64,000 nt of DNA from the NCBI GenBank assembly GCA_903632075.3, contig CAHIKZ030000028.1:1116001-1180000 (forward strand), in the 5' to 3' direction. The DNA comes from Acanthosepion pharaonis (lineage: Eukaryota > Mollusca > Cephalopoda > Sepiida > Sepiidae). Below the pieces are notes generated by a model. It made no database searches. It was not told the DNA's origin and worked only from the letters and a program-made list of their open reading frames with translations. Made by a program: the position numbers and the translations under genes. Below, one piece after another: positions 1 through 12,850 of the stretch; position 1 is the first letter of the stretch, and each line of letters starts with the position of its first letter.

Positions 1-3000
1 ATTTTTTACACTAACTGTAGCACTGATTATGGGACAGAGGTCGTAATTCTAGGGAACACGAATCATAGAGAATTGCTACCACTGTCCCAGAATAGTTGAT
101 CCATTTGCAGTAATTTTCTTACACTAACTGTAGCAATGATTATGGGACAGAGGTCGTAATTCTAGGGAACACGAATTCATAGAGAATTGCTACCACTGTC
201 CCATAATAGTTGATCCATTTGCAGTCATTTTTCTTACACTAATTCTAGGGACACGAATTCATAGAGAATTGCTACCACTGTGTTGATCCATTAGTCATTT
301 TTCAATGATTATGATTATGGGACAGAGGTCGTAATTCTAGGGATCACGAATTCATAGAGAATTGCTACCACTGTCCCATAATAGTTGATCCATTTGCAGT
401 CATTTTTCTTACACTAAATTAATGATTATGGGACAGAGGTCACGAATTCTAGAGGAACACGAATTTGATCCAGAGTTTTTTCTACCTAACTGTCCCATAA
501 TAGTCGTAATCCATTTGAATTGTCACTGTTTTCTTGATCCACTAACATTTTGTAAGCAATGATTATGGGACAGAGGTCGTAATTCTAGGGATCACGAATT
601 CATAGAGAATTGCTACCATTGTCCCATAATAGTTGATCCATTTGCAGTCATTTTTCTTACACTAACTGCAGTGCAATGATTATGGGACAGAGGTCAATTT
701 AGGGATCACGAATTCATAGAGAATTGCTACCACTGTCCCATAATAGTTGATCCATTTGCAGTCATTTTTCTTACACTAACAGAAGTGAATGATTATGGGA
801 CAGAGGTCGTAATTAGGGAACACGAATTCATAGAGAATTGCTACCACTGTCCCATAATAGCTGATCCATTTGCAGTCATTTTCTTACATAAATCAGTTTC
901 CAGCTTTATGGGACAGAGGTCAATTAGGGAACACGATTATAGGGACAGAGGTCGTAATTTTAGGAAAGGAACACGAATTCATAGAGAATTGCTACCACTG
1001 TCCCATAATAGTTGATCCATTTGCAGTCATTTTCTTACACTAATGTAGCACAGGATTATGGGACAGAGGTCGTAATTTAGGGATCACGAATTCATAGAGA
1101 ATTGCTACCACTGTCCCATAATAGTTGATCCATTTGCAGTCATTTTTTCTTACACTAACAGAAGACAGATTATGGGACAGAGGTCGTAAATTTAGGGAAC
1201 ACGAATTCATAGAGAATTGCTACCACTGTCCCATAATAGTTGATCCATTTGCAGTAATTTTTCTTACACTAACTGTAGAATGATTATGGGACAGAGGTTG
1301 CAATTCTAGGGAACACGAATTCATAGAGAATTGCTACCACTGTCCCATAATAGTTGATCCATTTGCAGTCATTTTTCTTACACTAAATTGTAGCATGATT
1401 GTGGGACAGAGGTCGTAATTTAGGACAGATTATGAGGACGGAGGTCGTATTTTTCTAGGGATCAGAGGTCGTAATTCATAGAGAATTGCTACCACTGTCC
1501 CCATAATAGTTGATCCATTTGCAGTCATTTTCTTACACTAACTGTAGCACAGATTATGGGACAGAGAGGTCGTAATTCTAGGGAACACGAATTCATAGAG
1601 AATTGCTACCACTGTCCCATAATAGTTGATCCATTTGCAGTCATTTTTCTTACACTAATCTGTAGCAATGATTATGGGACAGAGGTCGTAATTTAGGATC
1701 ACGAATTCATAGAGAATTGCTACCACTGTCCCATAATAGTTGATCCATTTGCAGTCATTTTCTTAGACTAATCAGTAGCAATGATTATGGGACAGAGGTC
1801 GTAATTCTAGGGATCACGAATTATAGAGAATTGCTACCACTGTCCCATAATAGTTGATCCATTTGCAGTCATTTTTCTTACACTAACTGTAGCCCAGCTT
1901 ATGGGACAGAGGTCGTATTTTAGGGAACACGAATTCATAGAGAATTGCTACCACTGTCCCACAATAGTTGATCCATTTGCAGTCATTTTTCTTACACTAA
2001 CTGAAGAGCACAGATTATGGGACAGAGGTCGTAATTCTAGGAACACGAATTCATAGAGAATTGCAATCCACTGTCCCATAATATTGATTATGACAATCCA
2101 TTTAGGATCAGTCATAGAGAATTTTTCTTGATCCATTCTTGGGCACAGATTATGGGACAGAGGTCGTAATTCTAGGGATCACGAATTCATAGAGAATTGC
2201 TACCACTGTCCCATAATAGTTGATCCATTTGCAGTCATTTTTCTTACATTAACTGTAGCAATTTAGGGATCAGATTATGGGACAGAGGTCGTAATTCTAG
2301 AACACGAATTCATAGAGAATTGCTACCACTGTCCCATAATAGTTGATCCATTTGCAGTAATTTTTCCATTTACACTAACTCAGCAATGATTATGGGACAG
2401 AGGTCGTAATTCTAGGGAACACGAATTCATAGAGAATTGCTACCACTGTCCCATAATAGTTGATCCATTTGCAGTCATTTTCTTACACTAACTAATCAAT
2501 GATTATGGGACAGAGGTCGTAATTCTAGGGATCACGAATTCATAGAGAATTGCTACCACTGTCCCATAATAATTGCAGATCCATTTGCAGTCATTTTTCT
2601 TACTAACTAACTGTAGTTAGGACAGATTATGGGACAGAGGTCGTACATTCTAGGAACACGAATTCATAGAGAATTTGATCCATTTGTCATTTTTCTTAAT
2701 TAATCGTAGCTAGGGACAGATTGAACTGTCCCATAATAGTTGATCCATTTGCAGTCATTTTTCTTACACTAACTGTAGCACAGATTATGGGACAGAGGTC
2801 GTAATTCTAGGGAACACGAATTCATAGAGAATTGCTACCACTGTCCCATAATAGTTGATCCATTTGCAGTCATTTTTCTACACTAATTGTAACTGATTAT
2901 GGACAGAGCAATGATTCATAGGACAGAGTTGTCGTAATTCTGGGATCACGAATTCATAGAGAATTGCTACCTCTGTCCCATAATAGTTGATCCATTTGCA

Positions 3001-6000
3001 GTAATTTTTCTTAGACTAATTGTAGAGAATGATTATGGGACAGAGGTCACATAATCTAGGGATCACGAATTCATAGAGAATTGCTACCACTGTCCCATAA
3101 TAGTTGATCCATTTGCAGTCATTTTCTTACACTAACTGTAGTGAATGCTTATGGGACAGAGGTCGTAATTTAGGAACACGAATTCATAGAGAATTGCTAC
3201 CACTGTCCCATAATAGTTGATCCATTTGCAGTCATTTTTCTTACACTAATCAGAAGTATCGATTATGGGACAGAGGTCGTAATTTAGGGAACACGAATTC
3301 ATAGAGAATTGCTACCACTGTCCCATAATAGTTGATCCATTTGCAGTCATTTTCTTACACTAACTGGAGCACAGATTATGGGACAGAGGTCGTAATTCTA
3401 GGGATCACGAATTCATAGAGAATTGCTACCACTGTCCCATAATAGTTGATCCATTTGCAGTCATTTTTCTTACACTAACTGTATCCAGATTATGGGACAG
3501 AGGTCATGTTAATTCTAGGGAACACGAATTCAGAGAATTGCTACCACTGTCCCATAATAGTTGATCCATTTGCAGTCATTTTCTTACACTAACTGTAGCA
3601 ATGATTATGGGACAGAGGTCGTAATTCTGGGATCACGAATTCATAGAGAATTGCTACCACTGTCCCATAATAGTTGATCCATTTTGCAGTCATTTTTCTT
3701 ACACTATGGGACAGATTTGCAATTTAGCACAGATTATGGGACAGAGGTCCGTAATTCAATGATTATAGGGATCACGAATTCATAGAGAATTGCTACCACT
3801 GTCCCATAATAGTTGATCCATTTGTAGTAATTTTTCTTACACTAACTGTAGCAATGATTATGGGACAGATGTCATAATTCTAGGAGAAGGAACACGAGTT
3901 CATAGGAGAATTGCTGCAAACCACTGTCCCATAATAGTTGATCCATTTGCAGTCATTTTCTTACACTAACTGTAGCAATGATTATGGGACAGAGGTCGTA
4001 ATTCTAGGGATCACGAATTCAGAGAGAATTGCTACCACTGTCCCCATAATAGTTGATCCATTTGCAGTCATTTTTCTTACACTAACTGTAGCAATGATTT
4101 ATGGGACAGAGGTCTAATTCTAGGGATCACGAATTCATAGAGAATTGCTACTGTCCCATAATAGTTGATCCATTTGCAGTCATTTTCACACTAACTGCAA
4201 TGATTATGGGACGAGGTCGTAATTCTAGGGAACACGAGTTCATAGAGAATTGCTACCACTGTCCCATAATAGTTGATCCATTGCAGTCATTTTCTTACAC
4301 TAACTGTAGCAATGATTATGGGACAGAGGTCGTAATTCTAGGGAACACGAGTTCATAGAAATTGCTACCACTGTCCCATAATAGTTGATCCATTTGCAGT
4401 CATTTTTCTTACACTAATTGTAGCAATGATTATGGGACAGATGTCGTAATTCTAGGGATCACGAATTCATGAAATTGCTACCACTGTCCCATAATAGTTG
4501 ATCCATTTGCAGTCATTTTTCTTACACTAACTGTAGCAATGATTATGGGACAGATATCGTAATTCTAGGGATCACGAATTCATGAGAATTGCTACCACTG
4601 TCCCATAATAGTTGATCCATTTGCAGTCATTTTTCTTACACTAACTGTAGCAATGATTATGGGACGAAGGTCGTAATTCTGGGAACACGAGTTCAGAGAG
4701 AATTGCTACCACTGTCCCATAATAGTTGATCCATTGCAGTCATTTTCTTACACTAACTGTAACAATGATTATGGGACAGAGGTCGTAATTCTAGGGAACA
4801 CGAGTTCATAGAGAATTGCTACCACTGTCCCATAATAATTGATCCATTTCCAGTCATTTTTCACACTAACTGTAGCAATGATTATGGGACAGAGGTCGTA
4901 ATTCTAGGGAACACGAGTTCATAGAGAATTGCTACCACTGTCATAATAGTTGATCCATTTGCAGTCATTTTCTTACACTAACTGTAGCAATGATTATGGA
5001 CAGATGTCGTAATTCTAGGGATCACGAATTCATAGAGAATTGCTACCACTGTCCCATAATAGTTGATCCATTTGCAGTCATTTTTCTTACACTAACTGTA
5101 GAATGATGATTATGGGACAGAGGTCTATTCTAGGGAACACGAGTTCATGAGAATTGCTACCACTGTCCCATAATAGTGGATCCATTTGCAGTCATTTTTC
5201 TTATTAATTGGGCAGCAATTATGGGACAGAATTCAGCAATTTAGGGATCACAATTCATAGAGAATTGCTACCACTGTCCCATAATAGTTGATCCATTTGC
5301 AGTCATTTTTCTTACACTAACTGTACTATTAGATTATGGGACAGAGTAATTCTAGGGATCACGAATTCATAGAGAATTGCTACCACTGTCCCATAATAGT
5401 TGATCCATTTGCAGTCATTGTTTTTTCTTACACTAACTGTAGCCCAGATTATGGGACAGAGGTCGTAATTCTAGGGAACACGAATTCATAGAATTGCTAC
5501 CACTGTCCCATAATAGTTGATCCATTTGCAGTCATTTTCTTACACTAACTGAAGAATGATTATGGGACAGAGGTCGTAATTCTAGGGATCACGAATTCAT
5601 AGAGAATTGCTACCACTGTCCCATAATAGTTGATCCATTTGCAGATCATTTTCTTACACTAACTGTAGCACAGATTATGGGACAGAGGTCGTAATTTAGG
5701 ATCACGAATTCATAGAGAGAATTGCTACCACTGTCCATAATAGTTGATCCATTTGTAGTAATTTTCTTACACTAACTGTAGCAATGATTATGGGACAGAT
5801 GTCGTAATTCTAGGGAACACGAGTTCATAGAGAATTGCTACCCACTGTGTCCCATAATAGTTGATCCATTTGCAGTCATTTTTCTTACACTAACTTTGTA
5901 GCAATGATTATGGGACAGAGGTCCCGTAATTCTAGGGATCACGAATTCATAGAGAATTGCTACCACTGTCCATAATAGTTGATCCATTTGCAGTCATTTT

Positions 6001-8280
6001 CTTACACATAACTGTAGCAATGATTATGGGACAGAGGTCATATTCTAAGGGAACACAATTCATAGAATTGCTACCACTGTCCCATAATAATTAGATCCAT
6101 TGCAGTCATTTTTCTTACACTAACTGTAGCACAGATTATGGGACAGAGGTCGTAATTCTAGGGAACACGAATTCATAGAGAATTGCAGCCACTGTCCCAT
6201 AATAAATGATCCATTGCAGTCATTTTTCTTACACTAACTGTAGCACAGATTATGGGACAGAGGTCGTAATTCTGGGATCACGAATTCATAGAAATTGCTA
6301 CCACTGTCCCATAATGAATGATCCATTTGCAGTCATTTTTCTTACACTAATGTAGCACAGATTATGGGACAGAGGTCGTAATTCTAGGAACACGAATTCA
6401 TAAATTGCTACCTGTCCCATAATAGCGATCCATTTGCAGTCATTTTCTTACACTAACTAGGAGAATTGATTATGGGACAGAGGTCGTAATTCTGGGGAAC
6501 ACGAATTCATAGAGAATTGCTACCACTGTCCCATAATAATTGATCCATTGCAATCATTTTTCTTACACTAACTGTAGCAATGATTATGGGACAGAGGTCG
6601 TAATTCTAGGGATCACGAATTCATAGAGAATTGCTACCACTGTCCCATAATAGTGATCCATTTGCAGTCATTTTCTTACACTAACTGTAGCCCAGATTAT
6701 AGGACAGAGGTCGTAATTCTAGGAACACGAATTCATAGAGAATTACTACCACTGTCCCATAATAGAACAAATCCATTGCAGTCATTTTCTTACACTAACT
6801 GTAAGAATGATTATGGGACAGATGTCGTAATTCTAGGGAACACGAGTTCATATAGAATTGCTACCACTGTCTATAACAGTTGATCCATTTGCAGTCATTT
6901 TCTTACACTAACTGTAGCAATGATTATGGGACAGAGGTCGTAATTTAGGATCACGAATTCATAGAAATTGCCACCACTGTCCCATAATAGTTGATCCATT
7001 TTGCAGTCATTTTTCTTATACTAACTGTAGCAAATGTTATGGGACAGAGGTCATAATTCTAGGATCACGAATTCATAAGTGCTACCACTGTCCCATAATA
7101 GTTGATCCATTTGCAGTCATTTTTCTTACACTAACTGTAGCACAGATTATGGGACAGAGGTCGTAATTCTAGGACATAGAGTTACCACTGTCCCATAATA
7201 GTTGATCCATTTTGCAGTAATTTTCTTACACTAACTGTAGCACAGATTATGGGACAGAGGTCGTAATTCTAGGGATCACGAATTCATAGAGATTGCTACC
7301 ACTGTCCATAATAGTTGATACATTTACAGTCATTTTTCTTTACACTAACTGTAGCACTGATTATGGGACAGAGGTCTTAATTCTAGGGAACACGAGATCG
7401 TAAAGAATTGCTGCTGCTGTCTCATCATGGGTGATATATTTGTAGTCACTTTTTTTTTACACTAACTGTAGCGCCGATTATGGGACAGAGTCGTAATTAT
7501 ACGAGATCGTAGAGAATTGCTACCACTGTCCCATAATAGTTGATACATTTGCAGTCGCTTCTCCTTACAGTAAGTGAAGGCGGCTGTTGTGGACAGAGGT
7601 CGCAATTTTACGGAACATGAAGTCGTGAGAGAATTGCAGCCGCTGTCCCATAATAGTAGATACATTTTCAGTCATTTTTCTTACAGTAACTGTAGCACTG
7701 ATTATGGGACACAGGTCTTAATTCTATGGAACACTAGATCGTGGAATTGCTACGGCTGTCCCATAATAGTTGATACATTTGCAGTCATTTTTCTTACACT
7801 AACCGTAGCGCTGCTTATGGGACAGAGGTCGTAATTCTACGGAAGGCGCGATCGTAGAGAATTGTTACAGCTGTCGCATAATAGTTTATCCATTTGCAGT
7901 CATTTTTTCTTACACTAGCAGTAGCGCCGATTATGGGACACAGGTCTTAATTCTATGGAACATGAGATGGTAGAGAATTGCTACAGCTGTCCCATAATAG
8001 TTGATCCATTGGCAGTCATTTTTCTTACAGTAACTGTAACGCCGATTATTGGACAGAGATAGTAATTCTACGGAAGACGAGATCGTAGAGAATTGCTACC
8101 GCTGTATCATAAAAGTTGATATATTTGCAGCCACTTTTTTTTTACACTAAGTGTAGCGCCTATTTTGGGTCAGAGGTCAAAATTCCACGGAACCACGAGA
8201 TCCTAGACAATTGCTACCGCCGTCCCACAATAGCTGATACATTTACATACACATTTCATGCACTAAATGTACCATTGTTA
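1..8280. repeat. Satellite array, ~113-118 bp palindromic monomer
   Basis: Roughly 70 head-to-tail monomers, beginning before the window edge. Each monomer runs from GATTATGGGACAG through GAATTCATAGAG and CTGTCCCATAATAG to CATTTTTCTTACACTAAC. Within a monomer TTATGGGACAG (140-150 in one copy) is the exact reverse complement of CTGTCCCATAA (196-206). The stem extends inward with few mismatches (AATTCT against AGAATT) to about 24 pairs around a 17-nt loop. The spacing between monomers varies by small deletions and word shuffles such as those at 440-560 and 2060-2140. The short open frames across the array are accidental and change frame from copy to copy. No known family name can be given from sequence alone. 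Origin from a tandemly amplified palindromic MITE is an inference. Confidence 0.95.
7330..8280. repeat. Diverged edge of the satellite array
   Basis: The last eight or so monomers differ systematically from the rest. They read TTCTACGGAACACGAGATCG instead of TTCTAGGGAACACGAATTC, GATACATTT instead of GATCCATTT, and GCGCCGATTAT before the stem. In this form CTACG and CGTAG pair as well, so the palindrome is longer and the loop only about 11 nt. Diverged monomers at an array border are expected when unequal exchange homogenises the interior. The last recognisable monomer decays around 8230-8280. Confidence 0.8.
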
Positions 8281-8634
8281 AAAGACAAAAAATATGAAAT
8301 AAAAATTCGACAAGATAGCATTTGAATTCATAAATATATTTTGCTCTATCTTTCCTAATTTGTAACTATGCGCTTTTTCCTTCATAAAATTATTTGGGAG
8401 TTGTGTAAAGAAAGGAAAATCAATTTTCTTGGAACAGAAAAAAACACAGATAAAGAAATGAAAATGTAAACAGAAAAAATACCATAGCGCTGCTTAGAGA
8501 CAACGTAACTGAAGATTCTTGTATCAGAAAACAATATTTTGTGAATACAAAATAATCGGTGAGCGATTTTTATTGGAATTCGAACAGCTGCAATCCATAC
8601 TGTATAGCAGTCCATCGATTTGCATTTGGTTCGA

Positions 8635-8638
<4 letters not shown>
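8281..8638. other. AT-rich spacer, nothing recognised
   Basis: Low-complexity AT-rich DNA between the satellite and the TA tract. I see no coding similarity, RNA fold or repeat shared with the rest of the window. Confidence 0.6.

Positions 8639-8693
<55 letters not shown>
8639..8693. repeat. (TA)n microsatellite
   Basis: Uninterrupted TA dinucleotides, split from the tract at 9265-9316 by the LTR insertion. Confidence 0.97.
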
Positions 8694-8697
<4 letters not shown>

Positions 8698-9260
8698 ATG
8701 GGACTTTGCAATAGACTATTCCATACGTATTAAATACTGCGCCTCAAGAGGAAGCAGGAGTTTCAGTCAGTCGGGCGACCGGCTGACCGGCTGATCGATT
8801 GCCACTCTGCCTTCGGGCGGGAAGGAACGAACGAGGCTACGCCGAAGGCGGAGACTCTTTTTGGGGAGGTAAAGCCGACCCTGAACCCGTTTATACGGGT
8901 TCAAAGGGCATATTTTTGGCCGAACCCACGGGCTCGGTGACCCCACGTTAAACTGGCCTTGTGCCACATGATGCCCTCGTGGGGGGGTGACTAAATACTG
9001 TTCAGTCTGAAGTCTGGAGTGAGATCCGTCAGAAGTCAGTCAAAGCGAGCGAGTCAATCAGTTAGTCGAGTCAGAGGCAGTCCAAAACAGAGTCGTGTTC
9101 AGACAATTACTACTAAACCTGATTGTTCGGACTAACACTTTTCTACATCTCTGTATATATTTCTGTTTGTAATATATCTGTGTTATTCCATATCCGTATT
9201 CGAGTTCTTCTTCATTAGTTTCTACCTTGGACTATCACCATGGTACAGGAATCGGACCAT

Positions 9261-9264
<4 letters not shown>
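8694..9264 (+). mobile_element. Solo LTR, 571 bp (LTR family 1)
   Basis: Begins TGTTATGG and ends CCATAACA, an exact 8-bp inverted repeat with the TG...CA ends expected of LTRs. ATATA lies on both sides and fits a 5-bp target duplication, although it is uninformative in a TA tract. The body is GC-rich at 8745-8990 and holds a conserved stem-loop, AACCCGT-TTAT-ACGGGTT at 8884-8901. The 3' third, with repeated GTCAG/GAGTC words followed by a T-rich tail, recurs at 17888-18208. Shortened or diverged relatives lie at 46351-46667 (minus) and about 61902-62310. No internal retroelement sequence is attached, so it is a solo LTR. The superfamily cannot be told from the LTR alone. Confidence 0.85.

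Positions 9265-9316
<52 letters not shown>
9265..9316. repeat. (TA)n microsatellite
   Basis: Right half of the TA tract disrupted by the solo LTR. Confidence 0.95.
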
Positions 9317-9318
<2 letters not shown>

Positions 9319-9329
9319 ATATATATGAC

Positions 9330-9860
9330 AATTATTTTTAATATATTTTTTATGTTTATACATTCTTTTTATGTACAAATATTTAATAAATGCTCTGTTT
9401 ATAATAAACAGTTTAAACAACAGGGATTGCTGAATGTTTAAAATTTTCTTAAAATATTCGTCCTCCAGCAAAGATTCGAACCTGTATGCTATAAGGAAAC
9501 CGTCATTTAGCTTGACGTGCCTTTACCGATTTATTAATAGAGGATTGCGTTCGGTTAGCAAGGTCAATTTACTGTATTTAAACTTGAATCTTCATGAATC
9601 ATCATGTACATTCATATCTGCTTTCATGGCGTATCAAATGTAAACAAATGAGGTCACATATTATGAAATGGATAAAGCCTTCGACAATTATTTTGATATT
9701 TTGTGTTTTATTTGTTTCTTTTTATAGATACAAATATTTAAGGACCTCTTCTGTTTATAATAAACAGTTTTAAACAAACTTACCGGCCCTGAATACAACT
9801 GGAAATTTTCACAGAAAATATTCGTCCTCATATATAGGATACAGGTTCAAATCCTGTTCT
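9330..9860 (-). repeat. tRNA-like fold-back repeat (diverged copy)
   Basis: On the minus strand this matches the element at 58116-58495. Both have outer arms containing ATACAAATATTTAA and CTGTTTATAATAAACAG (here 9375-9415 and 9730-9775, in the same orientation) and a tRNA-like core. In the core, at 9461-9545 on the minus strand, I see a B-box-like GGTTCGAATC, a TGACG/CGTCA anticodon-type stem with a 7-nt loop (9501-9517), and a weak acceptor. A second B-box-like word on the plus strand, CAGGTTCAAATCCTG, lies near 9844-9858. The copy is rearranged, and a functional tRNA is unlikely. Confidence 0.6.
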
Positions 9861-10352
9861 TTGGTTTTTGAATGAGGAACGAAGAGACAAACATTATCTT
9901 TCTTTCTCAACATGTTCATATCATCTATCGTTCATCTATCTCTTTATCGATATTATCTATCTATCTATCTATCATATCATTTTCTTATTTGGTTGGAGCG
10001 ACTAAAATATGAAGAATGTTGAATTCACTGGCTAAAAATATATAGTAAATTGGTTTTAAGAAAGGCGCAAACTTTCTTCAATTTTTAGATTGAGCTTTGA
10101 ACCGTTTATCTTAGAAACGATTAAAGATATCTTAAAAGGCATTTTCCGATGTTTATGATAAATTGGATCCTATATTGATCCCAATATTGATTTGTTTTTT
10201 TTACTCTCAACCTTAACAGAAGAATCGTGATAAAATCGATCATCATTAATAAATTATAGCTAAGGAGTGTTCCCACATGAAAATTGAAATAAAAAAATAG
10301 TGAAAATATATATATATATATATATATATTTGAAATTTCTCGATTTAACCAG

Positions 10353-10830
10353 TAGAAGACAATATTTATGAATAAAATGACAATAAATTCATGACTAATT
10401 TGAGTACAATTTATGCTACTATGATAAAAAAAAATAACTCACTCTGAAGGAAAATTCAAAGTATTGACGCCATAAAATAAAAAGAAAATTTAATCTACGC
10501 CTAGGGATTTTTCCCATGTATTTTCACCTTTCTTAACATTTTACTGCTCACAAACAAAAATACACAATAGATTCATAAATCAAAAAAAATGGTGGAATAC
10601 ATCAATAAAGATATAATGTCAAATATTCTCCGAACGTGAAAAGAAAAACGTTATTTTAGGTTAACAATATGAAAATAGCGTTTAGACATTCAGTTTTGCT
10701 AGGAAAATTAATGTTTTTGTTTTTAATTAGTTACAATTGAACAATGGAAATTCATTTCGTATTTTGCTTTGATAAAGTCCATTGGACGAAACGTCTAGAA
10801 ATTACTAGTTTTCCCTATTGTCATTTTATT
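10353..10830 (+). mobile_element. Short element with hammerhead-like core (family A, copy 1)
   Basis: Starts with ATTTATGAATAAAATGACAA and ends with the near inverse CTATTGTCATTTTATTC, so it has terminal inverted repeats of about 20 bp. Near its 3' end sits the ribozyme-like motif described at 10764-10802. It has no coding capacity. Direct relatives are 13335-13815 and 53290-53552. The motif layout resembles the ends of Penelope-like elements, whose hammerhead motifs are established; membership in that group is inferred. Confidence 0.6.
10764..10802 (+). ncRNA. Hammerhead-ribozyme-like motif (degenerate)
   Basis: TTGCT, TTGATAA, stem GTCC/GGAC and GAAAC are present in order. Two bases are missing in the stem III/cleavage part (ACGTC instead of ACGCGTC), and the 3' stem I strand is mutated. 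It is the least intact of the three family A copies. Confidence 0.45.
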
Positions 10831-10919
10831 CTTTTTTATATATATATTTATATATATATATATATAATTTCAAGATCAATTTTCTAAATATTGTAGGTTT
10901 GATACGATTTCATTCCCAA

Positions 10920-11230
10920 GTCTTTTTTCCTTTCTTTTTTGGACTGTCCTAAGCTGAAACCAATCTCTCTCACATGCGAAACGTCATATGTGCTTCGTCA
11001 GTAATCTTTTCTAATTGATCTTTTGCTTTAACAAAATGATCCATTTCCTGTTGTGGTCTCCTGATCAGTTTTCTCTCTCTGTGCCCTCTTTTTAAACTTA
11101 TTCACTGTTCTCTGGATGGTTCTTGAATGGATTTGAAGATGGAAGCCAGAGTATGAATGGTTCTGAAGGCCTGAACGATCTTTTTCCTGTGACCATTGCT
11201 CATTTGGATAGAAATTGGAGACTGTCACAA
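10920..11230 (-). pseudogene. Tc1/mariner-like transposase N-terminal remnant
   Basis: The minus strand reads a helix-turn-helix-like segment, SRTIQRTVNKFKKR, at about 11070-11135. One frame over it continues with words like those that follow the first helix-turn-helix in Tc1-type transposases (GTERE, SGD, NRKWI). There are at least two frameshifts and a stop. The catalytic domain is absent. A second copy in the other half of the duplication (about 13920-14215) shows the same words. The family assignment rests on the helix-turn-helix pattern only. Confidence 0.4.
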
Positions 11231-11578
11231 AAACGACATTAACGTGTTCATTTTCTAGCTGAATAACTCAAAGGGTTTTCAGTGATTCTTTCGAAAAATG
11301 ATGAAGGTTTTAAGCGTCCTTCTAAAATGATGGAAAAAACTGAATTAGTTTAGTGTTTTTTTAGATATTAAATATTTGTAGGATGGACAATTACACTGTT
11401 GCAACGAATGTCTTTTGTAAATTTCATATATTATGCTTGAAAAGTTGTGGCGTATATGGCAAGTTAAAATTCTACATCGTAATGTTCAAAAATTCATGAA
11501 AAATAGACACAGAGGAATCCGATCGAAACATTTGCAGAATAATCATAGATAATAAAATTAGTTCAGATAAACCTATTA

Positions 11579-11586
<8 letters not shown>

Positions 11587-11610
<24 letters not shown>
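11587..11610. repeat. (TA)n microsatellite
   Basis: Short TA tract; the corresponding tract in copy 2 is longer (14566-14614). Confidence 0.9.
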
Positions 11611-11694
11611 GTTATATATATAATGACTTTCCAAATTATACAAAAAATCATACAAAAAAGAATCAAGTAGCGGTTATATAAATGTTAAACCAGT

Positions 11695-12850
11695 ATAATC
11701 ACTTTTTGAATGGAAGGTAAAGAAGGTCACCACACTAGGTACTGCAGCTGTGATTTCCATAGCAAGTAGAAAAACCTGATTATGTTCAGTATCTGTTAGT
11801 CTCCCCGTGAGTATAAGACAACAGTACTACCTGGTATCCTGCGGCTGTGATTTCCATAGTAAGCAGAAAAAAACCTGTTCATATTATGTTAACACTTTGA
11901 TTCCATTGTTGAAGTAAATTTCCTGTTTATATTATATTAACCCATCAGGATGAAGTTTAAAGATAACAGTATACTTTCACCAGACTTCTGAAAAACCTTT
12001 TAATATTATTTTGAAACCTGACATCCATTAAGCGTGATTGTCATCCTGACAACTGCGACCACATCATTCTATACTGGAGTTGTCGTTGCCTCATCGATTA
12101 GAAGAACCTGTTTATATTATTTTAAGACTGTATTTCATCCAGTTGTGACAATAAATGGACCACAGCCTCCCCACTCCACAATTGGTGCCGTAAGAGATTT
12201 CCATAAAAAAAAATAGAAAAACCTGTTAATATCCTGTGAAGACTGTTTACTCTTTGTAAGTGTTGGGTGACAGACTCACTACAAGCTATTAGCCAGATGG
12301 TTTTCATTGCACATAAAAACATGTTTATATTATGTTAACCCTGTATGATTCGCCTCAAGAAAGTATGGGTTCACTGCCTTAGCACTATATTACTGCACTT
12401 CTAAAATTCCATTTCAAACAGAAATAAACTTTTTAAATTATTTTCAACCCTGTAGTCACACAAAAATAAAGGGATCACAGTTTCACCACAGCATGAATTA
12501 AAGCTGTGGCTTTCCATTTTTGTATATAAACACGTTTATATTATATTTTTCCTTGTCCGTTCGCCATCTGTTAAGATAGGGACCACCACCTCACCACTAA
12601 CTGAATGAGCTGGTCTCCATAACAAATAGAAACACATTTTATATTACATAGGTCTGTTGACTCGCCTTGATGTATAGGTCCCACATACATACCCCCAAGT
12701 GTCTGCAGCTTTGTTTAAAAAAGCAAGTTTTTGAAACAGATGTTTATATTCTCACATCCTGTGATCCAAACAGAATAGCCTCAAGACAGGTTAACAAACA
12801 ATTTATTTTTATAAAATAGACAAAAACTCCAGATAATATAATAATCCAGT
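11695..12850. repeat. ~107-bp tandem repeat array, copy 1
   Basis: About ten or eleven units with the landmarks GCTGTGATTTCCATAG, CAAGTAGAAAAACCTG, TTATATTATGTTAACC and CCTGTAGACTCGCC. Many units are damaged compared with the equivalent array after 14690. No coding potential is conserved between units. Confidence 0.85.

Noticed and set aside
785..7834. Several 60-86 codon frames in the satellite
   Set aside because: They are translations of the satellite monomer and are interrupted differently in each copy.
8382..8794. Open frames rich in alternating Tyr-Ile across TA tracts
   Set aside because: TA repeats translate to YIYI in any genome; no conserved sequence outside the tract.
8767..8967. 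Minus-strand 66-codon frame with basic residues
   Set aside because: Lies wholly within the solo LTR and is not conserved in the other LTR copies.
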